64,000 bases of DNA from positions 1,488,001 through 1,552,000 of the forward strand of contig JAXBDG010000005.1 of NCBI GenBank assembly GCA_036320915.1, in the 5' to 3' direction. The notes beneath the pieces were generated by a model, which saw only the letters and a list, made by a program, of their open reading frames with translations, had not been told where the DNA came from and did not search any database. The position numbers were made by a program, and so were the translations under genes. Of the stretch, positions 45,872 to 57,634 are shown piece by piece. Position 1 is the first letter of the stretch, and every line of letters starts with the position of its first letter. The DNA comes from Linnemannia elongata (lineage: Eukaryota; Mortierellomycota; Mortierellomycetes; Mortierellales; Mortierellaceae).

Positions 45872-48847
45872 TCAGGAGGATAGAGGGGAAGTGGTATCGA
45901 TATTGTTGTGTGCATTCAGCAATACTTGGACTTCTTTCTTGTCAGTAGTGGCTGCAGTAGAGTCAAGCCAGTCCAACAATGTGGCAGATGAAGAAGCCGT
46001 TGAGACGGACAACTCTGAATCCTCGATAAGTCTGACCGGAGACGAACAAGACGACGAGGATGATGCCGGCAGGACAGGAGCCAGCATCGTAGCCATTGTC
46101 ATCTTTGTCCCGCTGGCAGAGGCAGATGCGGAGGCAGGGGCAACAGACAAGGGACCCAACTGGATGGTGCGAGGCTCCTTGTGCGAGATGTCGACTCCGT
46201 AGCGGGAACTGGCAAGGAATGGTGAGTTGTAGAAACGGCCACCGATACTGCCTCCAAAGACGGCTGGTGCATTGATCTGTGGGAATATGGAAGATAGATC
46301 GCGACGGTGGAGGTGCTTGTGGTGGTGATGCGTGTGGGAGTGGTAGCGCTGCGAAGGTCTTGTGCGTCGGCGAGTGGAGCAGGGGCGACTGGGCTTTGGA
46401 GCCGATCCAGGTACAGCCGCCTCTTGTTGCCGTTCCTGTTCCTGCTCCTGTTCCAAAGTTGCATTTCCATCCCGTAGTTGTTCCGCGAGCAAAGAGTCTT
46501 TGATGCGGATAGTAAATTGGCTCTGAAGGATCTCGACTGAGGTGATAAGCTGCCGTCCAGCATTGTCGAGAATAGACCCGTCTGTGATGACGACTCCCAG
46601 GATAAGCGCCATTGTCCAGAACAAGAGCAGGAGGAGATGTGTGCTTGCCAGAATCAACTTATCGATTGCCAGAGTCGCATCGTTCGGTGATAGGGAATCC
46701 TCCCTGTTTTTTGTTTGGAGGAGGACGGTACTGATATCCGTGACATTATGCTGTTCCTGCTCCTGCTTCTCCGATTGCTCGGCTATGGGGCTTTGCCCTC
46801 GACTCGACGATAGCTCTAAAGGAGCTTCCGGTCCCTGCTGCTGTTGTTGATGAACAGGGGAAGGGGCTGCGATAAGTGGATGGATCTTTTCCTGGATCAG
46901 GCCATGACCATGGCTACTATACTGGGTCCCAACACGATCACTCCACTCGATCGAAGGTCGACTGCTGCTGCTCAAAAGAGCCCCATCTTTGAAATCGGCG
47001 TATGATCCAAACCGCGTCTCCAGAGAAAGTGTTGATGACGCCGAATGTCGGAAGGAGCCGTTGGTGAGAGTAAAGGACGATCCTGATAGTCGCTGCTGCG
47101 TATTACTGTCGATATCCCCACGCCCTCCAAACAGTTCACTCACTTCACCGCAACCTTGCTCGTAGTGCTCCTCACGATCCTCCTGTTCCTCCATGATCCG
47201 GACCCTCTCTAGCACTTGGTAATAGTTGGCAAACTCCCTGGAAGACAGCAAAGCCTTGGTGGCGTCGATGATATCCTCCATCTGCTCAAGCCGTCCCCTG
47301 GAACTCATCGAACTAGTGGGACTCATTGGACTTGTTCCTGTCAATCCTAGCATAGTAAAAGTCGCGTTGTCATCGTCCTTTTGAAGAAAATCAGTCCAAG
47401 ACAGCGGACTCTGGATCCCAAGCGTCCGCTCCAAATGGGTCTTCATCCAGTTCTGGTGTGTAGCTACCGCCACCAAATCCCTTGTCAAATCGTCAATCGT
47501 CTGGACCGTCCTGTCCAATTCGGCATCTACGTGCTGAATCACCCGTTGAAGTTCCTCTGCACGCTGGATCTGTAGTCGGTCGCTTCGTCTGGGCGGGAAG
47601 GAATTCCGACGTCGAGGAGTCGTCAGAGTTATGGGGGACCCTAACTCGCTGTCAAAAAGCTCAAAGTCCAAGGATCTGCTGCTCGGAGTGGTCGGCGAGA
47701 GCAATGTAGCTGTTCTTGCTGCATCCAGAGATGTCCGTCCAGCACTAATGCCAATACCAGCAGAGTGGATGCTACTGCTTGTTCGATGGTGCTTACTGCC
47801 TTCAGTGTCGGCACCCTGCCTGCCAAGGACTGGTGTTGTCAGATGTTGGGCTCCCTCTGGCTCTACTTGCAAGTTTTGGAGCTCCAAGAAAAGGCTGGTC
47901 CGCTTCGAAGGGTCGGCCGTGTAGCTCCCCGTCCTGTTCCGTGCCAATCGCTTCTTCCTCGAGTCATCTATCCGCCGGCGGATCTGGTCCCGTGGTGACT
48001 CTGGCTCATCAATGAACATAGACTCTCCTCCATCGATACCATCATCCTCGATGGCAGTCGTCGTCACCTCCCCTACTTCCAGATATAACACTCCTTCAAC
48101 TTCCTCATCCGAGTTCTCGGACTCGCTGTTGACCATAGGCAAGTAACGAGGGATAACAATCGGAGGAGCAACAGCAGCTCCAGAAGTATCTTTGCCATCT
48201 ACAGTACTGACGGCAGTCGATGCGTCCGTAATCAAATGGTTCAGTAGTGAGCAGATCCGTTCAAAGGCCGCATTAGACTCCTTTTCATACTGATTGTTGC
48301 CGCCGTCGGTCAAGGTCAAGGCTGTCGTTGCCACTGTCCCTGGACCAAGTTGGCGTTGTTGCTGTGAACGCTGGCTGTTCTTCCTGGAGAGCGTGACGGG
48401 TTGGTAAGAAGAAGCAAAGGAATTGGGTCGTGAAGGAAACGGGAGTGTTTGTCCGTCCGATTCCGATGTCTGAGACTTGTGCTTGCCCCTTTGTTGTTGT
48501 CGTCGAGTTGCAGGTGCAGGAACAGGGGTAGGTATAGGGGCGACAGATCCTAAAGATACAGGTACAGGGAGCGCAGGATTCGACAAAAGAAGGTTGTTGC
48601 TGTGTGCAAGCTGATGCCATTCTAACAGCGAGGATGATACTGACGACGACATCCTCCTGCTATGGTGATAGTTGCTGCTAGTGTTGGTCGGATAACTATC
48701 CTGGAACGAGACTGACGAGGGCGAGGTGGGAAAAAGGGCGGACATCGGAGACGTACACGAGGAAGAGGCTGCAGTCGTCGGAGAAGAGCAGGAAAAGAAG
48801 CCGCCTTGAGAAAGTGAAGAAGTATCGACGGTCATGATAGACGACAT
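45872..48847 (-). CDS. Unrecognised large protein with one membrane helix
   Basis: A single open frame of 991 residues counts from the ATG at 48847; the open frame itself extends upstream to 49105, so up to 86 extra residues are possible. The N-terminal 300 residues are Ser/Thr/Gln-rich and probably disordered. Around 530-570 lies a helical, heptad-like stretch (LQRVIQHVDAELDRTVQTID, LVAVATHQNWMKTHLERTLG). A hydrophobic helix occupies about 736-756 (LLLLLFWTMALILGVVI). It is followed by an amphipathic segment, a Gln/Glu run (EQEQEQERQQEAA), a His-rich run (HSHTHHHHKHLH) and a Ser-rich tail. I do not recognise the family. The position of the helix suggests a large soluble side and a smaller side of about 230 residues. 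There are no introns, unusual for this window. Confidence 0.65.
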   Translation of the reverse strand: MSSIMTVDTSSLSQGGFFSCSSPTTAASSSCTSPMSALFPTSPSSVSFQDSYPTNTSSNYHHSRRMSSSVSSSLLEWHQLAHSNNLLLSNPALPVPVSLGSVAPIPTPVPAPATRRQQQRGKHKSQTSESDGQTLPFPSRPNSFASSYQPVTLSRKNSQRSQQQRQLGPGTVATTALTLTDGGNNQYEKESNAAFERICSLLNHLITDASTAVSTVDGKDTSGAAVAPPIVIPRYLPMVNSESENSDEEVEGVLYLEVGEVTTTAIEDDGIDGGESMFIDEPESPRDQIRRRIDDSRKKRLARNRTGSYTADPSKRTSLFLELQNLQVEPEGAQHLTTPVLGRQGADTEGSKHHRTSSSIHSAGIGISAGRTSLDAARTATLLSPTTPSSRSLDFELFDSELGSPITLTTPRRRNSFPPRRSDRLQIQRAEELQRVIQHVDAELDRTVQTIDDLTRDLVAVATHQNWMKTHLERTLGIQSPLSWTDFLQKDDDNATFTMLGLTGTSPMSPTSSMSSRGRLEQMEDIIDATKALLSSREFANYYQVLERVRIMEEQEDREEHYEQGCGEVSELFGGRGDIDSNTQQRLSGSSFTLTNGSFRHSASSTLSLETRFGSYADFKDGALLSSSSRPSIEWSDRVGTQYSSHGHGLIQEKIHPLIAAPSPVHQQQQQGPEAPLELSSSRGQSPIAEQSEKQEQEQHNVTDISTVLLQTKNREDSLSPNDATLAIDKLILASTHLLLLLFWTMALILGVVITDGSILDNAGRQLITSVEILQSQFTIRIKDSLLAEQLRDGNATLEQEQEQERQQEAAVPGSAPKPSRPCSTRRRTRPSQRYHSHTHHHHKHLHRRDLSSIFPQINAPAVFGGSIGGRFYNSPFLASSRYGVDISHKEPRTIQLGPLSVAPASASASASGTKMTMATMLAPVLPASSSSSCSSPVRLIEDSELSVSTASSSATLLDWLDSTAATTDKKEVQVLLNAHNNIDTTSPLSS

Positions 48848-50838
48848 GGAGATCCGTTGTTGTCGTGCCAGATGACGTTGGTTTGTTGTTTGTAAGAGTA
48901 CCACATGTTCCGGTTCCTGCTCCTGGTGCTGCTTGTGTTGCTTTTGCTGTGCGGTATGGGTATGGGGGTGGTCAGGCTCCGAATCAAGCTGGGTTCTAAT
49001 CAAGAGTTGAATCCATGGTGAACAGGTAGAATTCCAAAGATGAGTGAGCGACAAAAATAAATCTTGGAAAAGGGTTGGAGAACTAAAAAGGTGAACTCTG
49101 AGCAAGAAGGGATTACATACTCGATTGTATTTGAGGTAAGCATTATTGGGTTATGAGAGTGTCGTCGTAGGTAGTCGTTTCTGGTTTGATCGGTGGAGAG
49201 GGTATAAGTGTGAGGTGTGGCGGAAGGTCGTCCAGAATAAGGAATAAAGTGAGAGTAAAGGGTGAGCTTTTGGGACGAGAAGGCAAAGATGGGTAGTGTA
49301 GGGTGGAGAAGGAAAGAAGGACAACAGACTGGTTTATGCCCTGTCCACTTTGTCTCGAGGAAGGGAAAGGAGAAAAGAAAAAAGGAAAAGAAAGAGATGA
49401 AAACGGAGAGGATTGGTTTGGCCTCAAATGCACCACCACCACCATCACATCGATGTGAACAAGACAAGAGACAAGACCAATCTTAAGATAGACAATTCGA
49501 GAGAAGGGGGGTGAGTGGTCTTTGCATGCCTTTGTTGTTTATTGTTACGGTACTCATCCGCTCGAGATAAACAAAACACCCAGGTGATGATGATCCTCTG
49601 AGGGGTGTCAATATCGGGAGGATACAATTCTCGTCAACAAAAAAACACTTCTTCTACAAGTAACAGTATCAACCAGCAGCACCAACATAAGGACTGACAA
49701 CGATGAAAAAAGCAGCGAAAAAACGAGGGAGAAGAGAAGAGACGAAGGCGATGATGACCTTGGACAACAAATTAGACATGCACCATGCAAAGCTGCAATA
49801 CACAGCCTTGAAAGTTAATAAGCAATAATAATCGTCTCTGTCTGTACTCGACACAAGATTCAAGGTGTCAATGATATTAGGCCTAAAGACAATTAAAATA
49901 TATACCAAGGAGGCAAGGGGAATTGCCTCTCCGTCTCGACCCTTTTATCGTTTTCTCTCCTCTTCTTCTATCCTTGTTTCTTGATTGCTCGTCTCCTTGT
50001 CGTCGGTTGATTATGCGTAAAGAAAAGGTTCTGAGGTGCATCTTCTATCGCCTTCGAAGTAATCCAATTGAAACCACAACTTCCACGCTGGAAAAGCCAT
50101 CTGGCTCTCTTCCTTTGCCTGACAATGAACCGATTAGACCTTTCATTACGCTCATATGGTTTTCGACATGCACTGTAGACATTCGTTTCGATGCCTGGTA
50201 TCTAGCCCCTTTTCGAGGCGACAACGTGCCTCATCGTTCTTTGTCTCTCTCTTTCTCTCTGTCGTTCGTCCATTCTCTCTGCTGTTCCTGAATCGTCTCC
50301 TATTTTCTTGTTTGTTGTCATCGTTGTTGTTGCGGGCCTCGTTGTACCTGACCATGTGCCTCACACTAGCATTTAGAAATGACCACTATTGCTCACTTCG
50401 TAGGCTAAAGAACCTTGCATGTTGAGGAGAGGACTTGTTGTTTTTGTTGTTTTATAATCGCCTCCTCCTTGTCCGCCCAGAAATTTTATAGGGGCGTAAA
50501 GAGACGAATAGAAGTTGAATGACACGAGCAACAGGGTGGATGAAGGTGAGAGAAAGATATCATTAACCCTTAACCATAGCGAGGATGTTTTCTGGCAGAT
50601 TGAGATTACGCTTTTGGGCAAAGCACAAACCAAGAGCGTTGGGAAATGCGGACCTTAGATAAAGAGTCTCCATGACTGACCAACAAGAGCAATAAACATT
50701 AGTCTAAGAGTTTTTTTCTTTTTTTCTTTTTTTGTCTGTATATTTTGCAATTCTCTCAATGTCAAAAAAGCAAGCATTATGGATAGGAGAGATGGAGGAG
50801 CTACGTACAAAAGGGGTCAGCAAAAAGAGAGGATTGGC
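48848..50838. other. Intergenic promoter region
   Basis: 48848-49105 may be coding if the upstream start is used. 49140-49430 is GA-rich on the plus strand, the pyrimidine-rich leader of the minus-strand gene. The rest is AT-rich spacer; frames up to 122 codons are not convincing. Confidence 0.45.
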
Positions 50839-52317
50839 TCAGTCGTCGTATCCCGTCTCGTAGGCAATAATCTCCTTCAACTGCAGTAACAGCTCGGGGT
50901 GCTTCTCAAGACAGCCGTTGATTCGACGGGCCCAGGCATTGTCGCAGGGCAAGTCGTCTCGACTCAGTTGCAGAGTCTCACGAAAGATTGCATACTGGTC
51001 GCGCTGGTCTCCACCGAACGACATACGACGGCCCTGGAGTCGGTCTCGAGCATTGACAAAGAACTGCGGGTAGCACTGTTCAAACTTCTCAAGAGAGAAA
51101 TCGGGAACGTCCCGGAGCCACTTGATCTGGACCTGTTCGAAGGACGAGTCGCGGTAACCGTATTCGTCCTCACCCCAGAGGTCCCGCTCATCTTCATCGC
51201 CTTCAGGTCCAATCCAACCAACAATGCCCTTGAATTTTTCAAGGATGCAAGGTGGGAGGACTGAGAGCCGTTGGTCAATGGCCTGCATCCAGTCTCGGTC
51301 ACAAAGGGAGGAGCGGGGAGTGAAGAGGAGGGCTTTGAAGGACTCACGACAGGACTTGGAGAGGCTGCTGTAGATGAGGTTGAAAAAGTCTGAGTGTCTG
51401 GCGGCCAGCGCTTCGAGTTCACAGGAGCGGTCATAAAGGGCTACGAGCATGTCTTGGGGGGCATCCTCTGCCGTGATGTGGTTGATGATAATTTCTTGGG
51501 GTGCTGCTTGGGGTGCGCTATTTTCGACCACGCTAGTCGTTATCGATTCTTCTGCAGTTGTTGTTGTCGTTGTTGTGTTTGCTGTTATCGTCTTTGCGGC
51601 TGTTGTCGTTGTGGGTGTCACTGAAGGCATGGCGGTGTCGTCGTTGACCGAGTCGGGGCCATGAAGGGCAGAGGTGATGGACGAGGACTCGGCTGGAAGT
51701 GTGATCGACACTCTACGGAGAGCGCGCTCAGCTGCAAGAAGGCCATCAGGCACCTCCGAACTGAGAGTCGCTTTATCATCACCGTTCAAGGTAAAGTCGA
51801 CATTATTGATAGCTTTACGGGACACGCTACCATCATGACGACCGTGGGGAAGAGCCGACAGAGGGCCTGTGTGCTGCGGTTGGGACGAGGGCTCATCGTC
51901 AAGGTCAAAGGTCACAGTCGGCCTGCGACCCCTTGCACCCTTTCCATAACCCTGAAGGGCAGGAAGGGCTGCATATTCGGCATCGTGCTGACCTCGTTGG
52001 CGATCAAAGAGGTTGAGGGCAGAGACGTGCTCTTCTTGCGAATCCTTGCGCTTGCGGTGAAGTAAGATGGAGACGGGCTGGAACGTGGTGGGTGAGAGTG
52101 GAGACCGCATGGTGACAGGGTACTCGTCGTCCGAGTCTGAGGTAAGGTCGAGTGGCGGTGTGCCTGCAGTGGCCGAATCGGTCATCATATCTTCGAGTGC
52201 GGCGTCGTGGTTGGTAGTGTTGACGGGGAGGTCGAATTGCAGTCTTGGTCGAGTAGAGAGGGGATTCTTTTTGTTCAACTCTGCGTAGGAGAGTGAGGAC
52301 GTGAAGGCTGTGGTCAT
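50839..52317 (-). CDS. Hypothetical protein with a C-terminal pair of related helical repeats
   Basis: Single exon of 492 residues starting MTTAFTSSLSYAELNKKNPL. The first 300 residues are low in structure, rich in Ser/Thr/Asp with a poly-Thr region from ACN codons (about 51535-51620), and contain short basic patches such as RPTVTFDLDDEPSS. The C-terminal 190 residues look folded. Two segments resemble each other: about 326-371 (FKALLFTPRSSL, DWMQAIDQRLSVLPP, LEKFKGIVGW) and about 445-492 (FRETLQLSRDDL, NAWARRINGCLEKHPE, LLQLKEIIAYE). The shared pattern is F-x2-L, a D-x-x-W-x3-I turn, a Pro and a final L-x2-(F/L)-K-x-I-(V/I). This is reminiscent of helical bundles such as PAH domains, but I cannot assign it. 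It shares a 927-bp divergent region with KAP123. Confidence 0.7.
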   Translation of the reverse strand: MTTAFTSSLSYAELNKKNPLSTRPRLQFDLPVNTTNHDAALEDMMTDSATAGTPPLDLTSDSDDEYPVTMRSPLSPTTFQPVSILLHRKRKDSQEEHVSALNLFDRQRGQHDAEYAALPALQGYGKGARGRRPTVTFDLDDEPSSQPQHTGPLSALPHGRHDGSVSRKAINNVDFTLNGDDKATLSSEVPDGLLAAERALRRVSITLPAESSSITSALHGPDSVNDDTAMPSVTPTTTTAAKTITANTTTTTTTAEESITTSVVENSAPQAAPQEIIINHITAEDAPQDMLVALYDRSCELEALAARHSDFFNLIYSSLSKSCRESFKALLFTPRSSLCDRDWMQAIDQRLSVLPPCILEKFKGIVGWIGPEGDEDERDLWGEDEYGYRDSSFEQVQIKWLRDVPDFSLEKFEQCYPQFFVNARDRLQGRRMSFGGDQRDQYAIFRETLQLSRDDLPCDNAWARRINGCLEKHPELLLQLKEIIAYETGYDD

Positions 52318-52980
52318 AACTGTGTTATGTTTGTGTGGGTGTTTGTGCAGTGTTTGATAATGAATGTGCTCGGTAAAAGAGTGTGTGAAAAAATGAAGAA
52401 AAGCAAAAATGAAATTGTGGGTGTAAGCGCAAAGAGAGGAGAGAGAAGTAAAGAATAAGAAGAGGAGTAGGAGGTGAAGACCGAAAGAAAGAGGAGAGTT
52501 CTTTAGAGGGGTTGCAGGGTGAGAAAGAAGAAAGGAGAAGAGGAGAGCAAGAAGCCGGAAGAAGAGGAGAAAACCATGGAACGGAGCGAAGGAAGGCGCA
52601 AGACGGTACGAGAGCAAAGTGTGATAAGGTGTCTGTCCTTCAAGCGTTAGCGTCGTTTTTTCTATTAAACCTACTCCCCTTGGCGATGATGATAATGATG
52701 ATGGAGGATGATGTAGGTTGAGCTGGCAACGTGCAACAACAGTACTTTACGAGGCAAGACAAGGGCAACAAGGGCAACAACAAATAATACCACACAGCGA
52801 AGTAGCCTATCACAAAGCTTGCAGGCAGGAAAAAAGTGCATCGCCTCGACCCTCCCAACCGCCAAGGCTACCAAGCAAACAGACGACGGTGGATTTAATG
52901 AAAAAAAAGAAGGTCGAGAATGAACTGTGATCGCATACCCATCGTTCATTTCTTTTTGCCGTTGGTTGTTCGCATACTCG

Positions 52981-53021
<41 letters not shown>

Positions 53022-53244
53022 ACGAGATGATGGTCCGTACGTTATCTATCACGTGGCACGTGAATGAACGTGTACCTAAAAAACAAGAAAGAAAAAGGTG
53101 GCGGGACGGACTTTGTTTTTTCTTTCACCGGCCTTTACCTTTTGGAGGACACTGTTGTTTGTTTTTTCTTTTTTTTTTTTTTCTTTTTTTCTACTTCCTC
53201 ACCCTCACCTCTCCCTCCTCCTCCTCATACACACACACCTCACC
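52318..53244. promoter_or_regulatory. Divergent promoter region with T36 run
   Basis: 52340-52600 is GA-rich on the plus strand (leader of the minus gene). A T36 run lies at 52985-53020, and 53150-53240 is CT-rich directly before the KAP123 ATG. Both genes must be driven from here. Confidence 0.55.
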
Positions 53245-56200
53245 ATGGAGCAATACGTGGCCGGTCTCGAGCAGACCCTGCAGCAGGTCCTCTTCTCGAA
53301 CAACAGTGACCAGATCAAGGAGGTAATCCATCAACTTTCAACAACCAAACAACAGCATCATACTTTACTCGTTCCTCACTTCTGTCCCTGAATCTCAACA
53401 GGAACAACAAGATCCGAATCTAACAAAAAAGACCTTCTCCTTTCTATCACAACGGCAAATAGGCTACCAAGGCATTGAGCACCCAGTTCTTCGCTGATGC
53501 CAACTGCGTCCCCGCCCTCGTCCATATCATCCAGACCTCAGCCCAGAAGGAGGTAAGAACCAAGAACTTCCCACTACGTCCTTATCATGCCCTGTGCGCT
53601 GGTATCTTGCATTCATGCTTTATGCAAGACCACAACAAGGCAATACCGACGCGTAGTGTGTACATGTGTGTGCCTGAAAGAACAATCGAATGCGGAGGAA
53701 TTATACAACAACAACAACCTTGGCAGGACTTACTTAATTGTTGCAACAGGATGACGAAGAGGAGTGGTCTTCTACTGTCCAACGAAGAACAAGAACAATA
53801 ACCACAACAGCAGCAGGAACAGCAACAGCAGGAATGAAGCCCCGCCAGTTCTAGAAACCTCGGACGATACAGGCAAACAGCACCGATCAGGAGGGGAAAA
53901 AAACTCTTTCAGTGAAAGCGTAAACAAAAGGTGGAGATTTGAGAGCACTCACTTACGCTCGTAAACCTTTTTTCTTTGTTATTGTTTTTCGTTTGCTCCT
54001 CGCCACTTATCACACCCCCTGCCCCCCTCTAGATCCGCCAACTTGCTGCTGTCGAGCTCCGCAAGCAGATCACCAACTGGTGGGCAAAGTTGGACCTCGA
54101 GGTCCGCACCAACACCAAGGCCAAACTCTTGGAGATCATCTTGAACGAGCAGGAGTAAGTTTTCTTTTGATGTTGGTTACGCGTGTTGTCTCTCAAGGAA
54201 TGGTTCAATCTATTTGCGTTTGAAAGGAGCAACCTGAAGAGGAAGACGGGAGAAAAAAATACAAAAGGGAGGAGGAAGAGACATGATAAAAACGAAGAGA
54301 AGGATAAGGAGGAAAAAAATCACCTGAAGCAACCGAGAGAGGGCTCGAAGAAAAGTAACATTCAAAAGACACTAATCGTTCTCAACATCCTCGTTCTTAT
54401 CAATTCTTTTAGGCCCCTCCCCCGCCACTCGACCGCCCGTGTTATTGCCACTGTTGGAAGAATTGAGATCCCCGCCAACACCTGGAACGAGCTCCTTGCC
54501 TTTTTGTTCCAGTGCTCCAACGGCGCCAACGCTGGACACCGCGAGGTTGGTGTCTATGTCATCTACGCCATCTTCGAGGTCACCGACGCCTTTGCCGACA
54601 ACTTGCGTCAGCTCTTGGAATTGTTTAACCGCACCATCCAGGACCCCGAGTCCCAGATTGTCCGCATCACCACCGTCCAGGCTTTGGGTAAGATGGCCGA
54701 CTTTATCGAGGAGGATCAGAAGGACGAGATTGCCATGTTCTCCGAGCTCGTCCCCCACATGGTCAACGTCCTCCAGCAGTGCCTCAACGACAGCGACGAG
54801 GAGTCTGCTGCCAAGTGCTTCGATGTCTTTGATACCCTCTTGTTGCTCGAGATCCCAATTCTCTCCAAGCACGTCCAGAACTTGATCCAGTTCTTCTTGA
54901 GCATTGGAGCTAACAAGACCTTCGAGCCCGTCATGCGTGTCCAGGCTCTTTCTTTCATCATGTGGGCCATCGTTTACAAGAAGACCAAGATCCAGCGTCT
55001 CAAGTTGGTTGGACCCATGATCCAGCAATTGATGCCCATTGCCGCAGAGGAGGAGCCCGAGGATTCCGATGAGGATTCACCCGCTCGTCTCGCCTTCAAG
55101 GTTATCAACACTCTCGCCACCAACCTCCCTCCCCAGCAGGTCTTCCCCGTCGCCTTGGAGGGCATTCTCGCCTACATGGCCAACGCCGACCCCCTCTTCC
55201 GCAAGGCTGCCATGGTCACCCTCGCTGTCTTGGTTGAGGGCTCTGTCGACTTTATCCGCCCCAAGTTCAACGAGCTCCTCCTCATTGTCTGCGCTGGTCT
55301 CCAGGATCCTGAGGCTAACGTTCGTCGCGCTGCCTGCATGGCCTTGAGCTCCTTTGCCGAGGAGTTTGACGAGGTCGCCGAGAACCACGCCACCCTCTTG
55401 CCTCTTGTCTTTAACCTGATGAATGAGCCTACCCCCGAGATCACCAAGCAGGCCTGCAATGCCTTGGATGCCATTTTGGAGGGCTTGGGTGAGAACATTC
55501 TCCAGTACCTCGCCGAGTTGATGCAGAAGTTGCTTATCATGCTCGACAACGCTCAGGGTGAGACCCGTGCCATCGTTGTTGCTGCCATCGGAAGCGCTGC
55601 CCATGCCTCTGGCTCCGAGTTCACCCCTTACTTCCCCGAGGTCATCAAGCGTCTTCAGCATTTGATGACTCTTCACTCCAACGAGGATGAGCTCATGCTC
55701 CGTGCCGTCTCGACCGATGCTCTCGGTGCCATTGCTGCCGCCGTCGGAAAGGATGCCTTCAGACCCTACTTGAACGATTTGATGAACTTGGCCATGCAGG
55801 GATTGCTCTTGGACAACACTCGTCTCCGTGAGTGCGGATATTACTTCTTTGCCGGAATCGCCCAGGTCTTCGAGGACGAGTTCTCGCCCTACTTGGCCGG
55901 CATTGTTCCCCAGTTGATTGCTTCGTGCCAGTTGGATGAGAACACCACCCGCTTTGACAACGAGACTGGTGATCAGGACGACATTGATGGCGAGGATACC
56001 GCTGAGGACTTGAACTACGTCTTCCGCTCTGCCATTGCTGATGAGAAGGAGGTTGCTGCCGACACTATCGGCGAGTTCTTCCAGCACACTCGCACCGCTT
56101 TCTTGCCCTATGTTGAGTCGAGCGTCAAGGAGTTGGTTAACTTGACCACCCACATGTCCGATGGTGTCCGCAAGGCCTCGTGCGGTGCCCTCTTCAACTT

Positions 56201-57634
56201 CCTCCGCACCTTTTACAAGATCTCCAACCCTGCCGAGTGGAAGGCTGGCCTCCCTGTCGCCGTTCCTCTCCACGACAACGTTGCCCAGTTGAACACCTTG
56301 GTTATGCCCTCCATTCTTTCCATCTGGGAGGATGAGGATGACAAGTAAGTTTCTTTTTTATCGTTTGTTTTTGTTATTTTTTTTCCCCCTTATCGTGCGC
56401 ACGCGTCTTTTTCAACGATGATCCCAAATCAGCTACTTTAAACCCAGCTCAATTCGATATCTCATGAGATGAATTGATATAACACTGAAGCAAAAGACCA
56501 TCCGCTCTGTTGATGAAACATGAGGGGTAATTTCGTTCGAAGCAACTGCAGATGAGCCATAGCTAACCATAATCAACTTGTGGTTTCTTGTCTAATAGGA
56601 TGGTCGTTGTCCAGCTTTGCCAGGAGATGGTCGAGACCCTCAAACTCTGCGGACCCGGCATTGTCGCTGAGCGTAAGTGTCTCTTTCTGACAATCGTAAT
56701 GCTCATTCCATGGCCTACGGTACTTGAGATCAACAAGGAACATAGCACTAACTATAATTCACCCCACGTTTTTATTTGAATAACTTTAGACATTAACACG
56801 ATTGCTGAGCACTTGAACTTGATCTTTGAGAAGAAGGCTTTCTGCCAGCAGGAGCTTGCTGACGACGAGGGTCTTTTGGACGAGGATGAGCAGGCCGAGT
56901 TTGACGCCTTGTTGATCTCGTCTGCCTCTGACTTGGTCGGTGCCCTTGCCGCCGTTTTGGGCGAGAACTTTGTCGAATACGCCAAGATCTTCATCCCCCA
57001 TATTGCCAAGTACTACAAGAAGTCCAAGCCCACCAGCGAGCGCTCGATGGCTATCGGATGCTTGGGTGAGATCGCCGCCGGTATGCTTTCGGGCGTCACT
57101 GGTTTCACTGAGACCATCTTCCCCATTGCCCTCAAGGGTCTCTCGGATGAGGAGCCCGAGGTTCGCAGTAACGCCGCCTACACTGTTGGAGCCCTCTGCC
57201 AGAACACTACCATGGACATTTCGTCGCAATACCCCGCCCTCTTGACGGCCTTATACCCCTTGTTCCAGGGCCAGAACTTGGACAATGTGACCGACAATGC
57301 TTGCGGAGCCGTTGCTCGTATGATCATGCGTCACCCCGAGGCTGTCCCCGTCGACCAGGTCTTGCCCGTCTTTGTCGCTGCTTTGCCTTTGAAGCGCGAT
57401 TACGAGGAGAACGAGCCCGTCTACAAGCTGTTGTTCCAGTTGATCCAGAGCCAGAACGCCTGGTGCTTCAGCAACATGCCTCAGTTGCTCGAGATCTTTG
57501 CCAACGTCCTTTCCAAGGAGGACGAGCTCAAGCCCCACACTCGCCATGAGATGATTGAGCTCATCAAGGCCTTGAACCAGCAGTTCCCTGCCATGAACAT
57601 TGGTGGCTCCGCCTTGGCACCTTACCTCCAGTAA
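53245..57634 (+). CDS. KAP123: Karyopherin Kap123 / importin subunit beta-4
   Basis: HEAT-repeat nuclear import receptor; in yeast it carries ribosomal proteins and histones H3/H4 into the nucleus. Six exons (53245-53322, 53463-53552, 54033-54154, 54413-56344, 56599-56672, 56790-57634) join in phase to 1046 residues, in the range of yeast Kap123. The N-terminal importin block reads MEQYVAGLEQTLQQVLF, ATKALSTQFFADANCVPALV, IRQLAAVELRKQITNWW. Later HEAT repeats include RVIATVGRIEIP, YLAELMQKLLIMLDNAQG, VVAAIGSAAHASGSEFTPYF, RLRECGYYFFAGIAQVFEDE and MAIGCLGEIAAGMLSGV. An acidic loop (DQDDIDGEDTAEDLN) interrupts the middle. Introns are longer near the 5' end (140, 480, 258 nt). Codon use is strongly biased towards C/G-ending codons, suggesting high expression. 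The frame at 54183-54410 upstream of exon 4 is intron, not coding. Confidence 0.96.

Noticed and set aside
54183..54412. N-terminal part of a 721-codon frame that begins before KAP123 exon 4
   Set aside because: This stretch is Lys/Glu/Arg-rich intron sequence. The exon 3 donor at 54155 and acceptor at 54411-54412 join the conserved importin segments in phase.
55077..56273. 398-codon open frame antisense to KAP123
   Set aside because: It is the mirror of a C/G-ending codon-biased gene, which leaves the opposite strand free of stops. It has no domain and KAP123 is certain on the plus strand.
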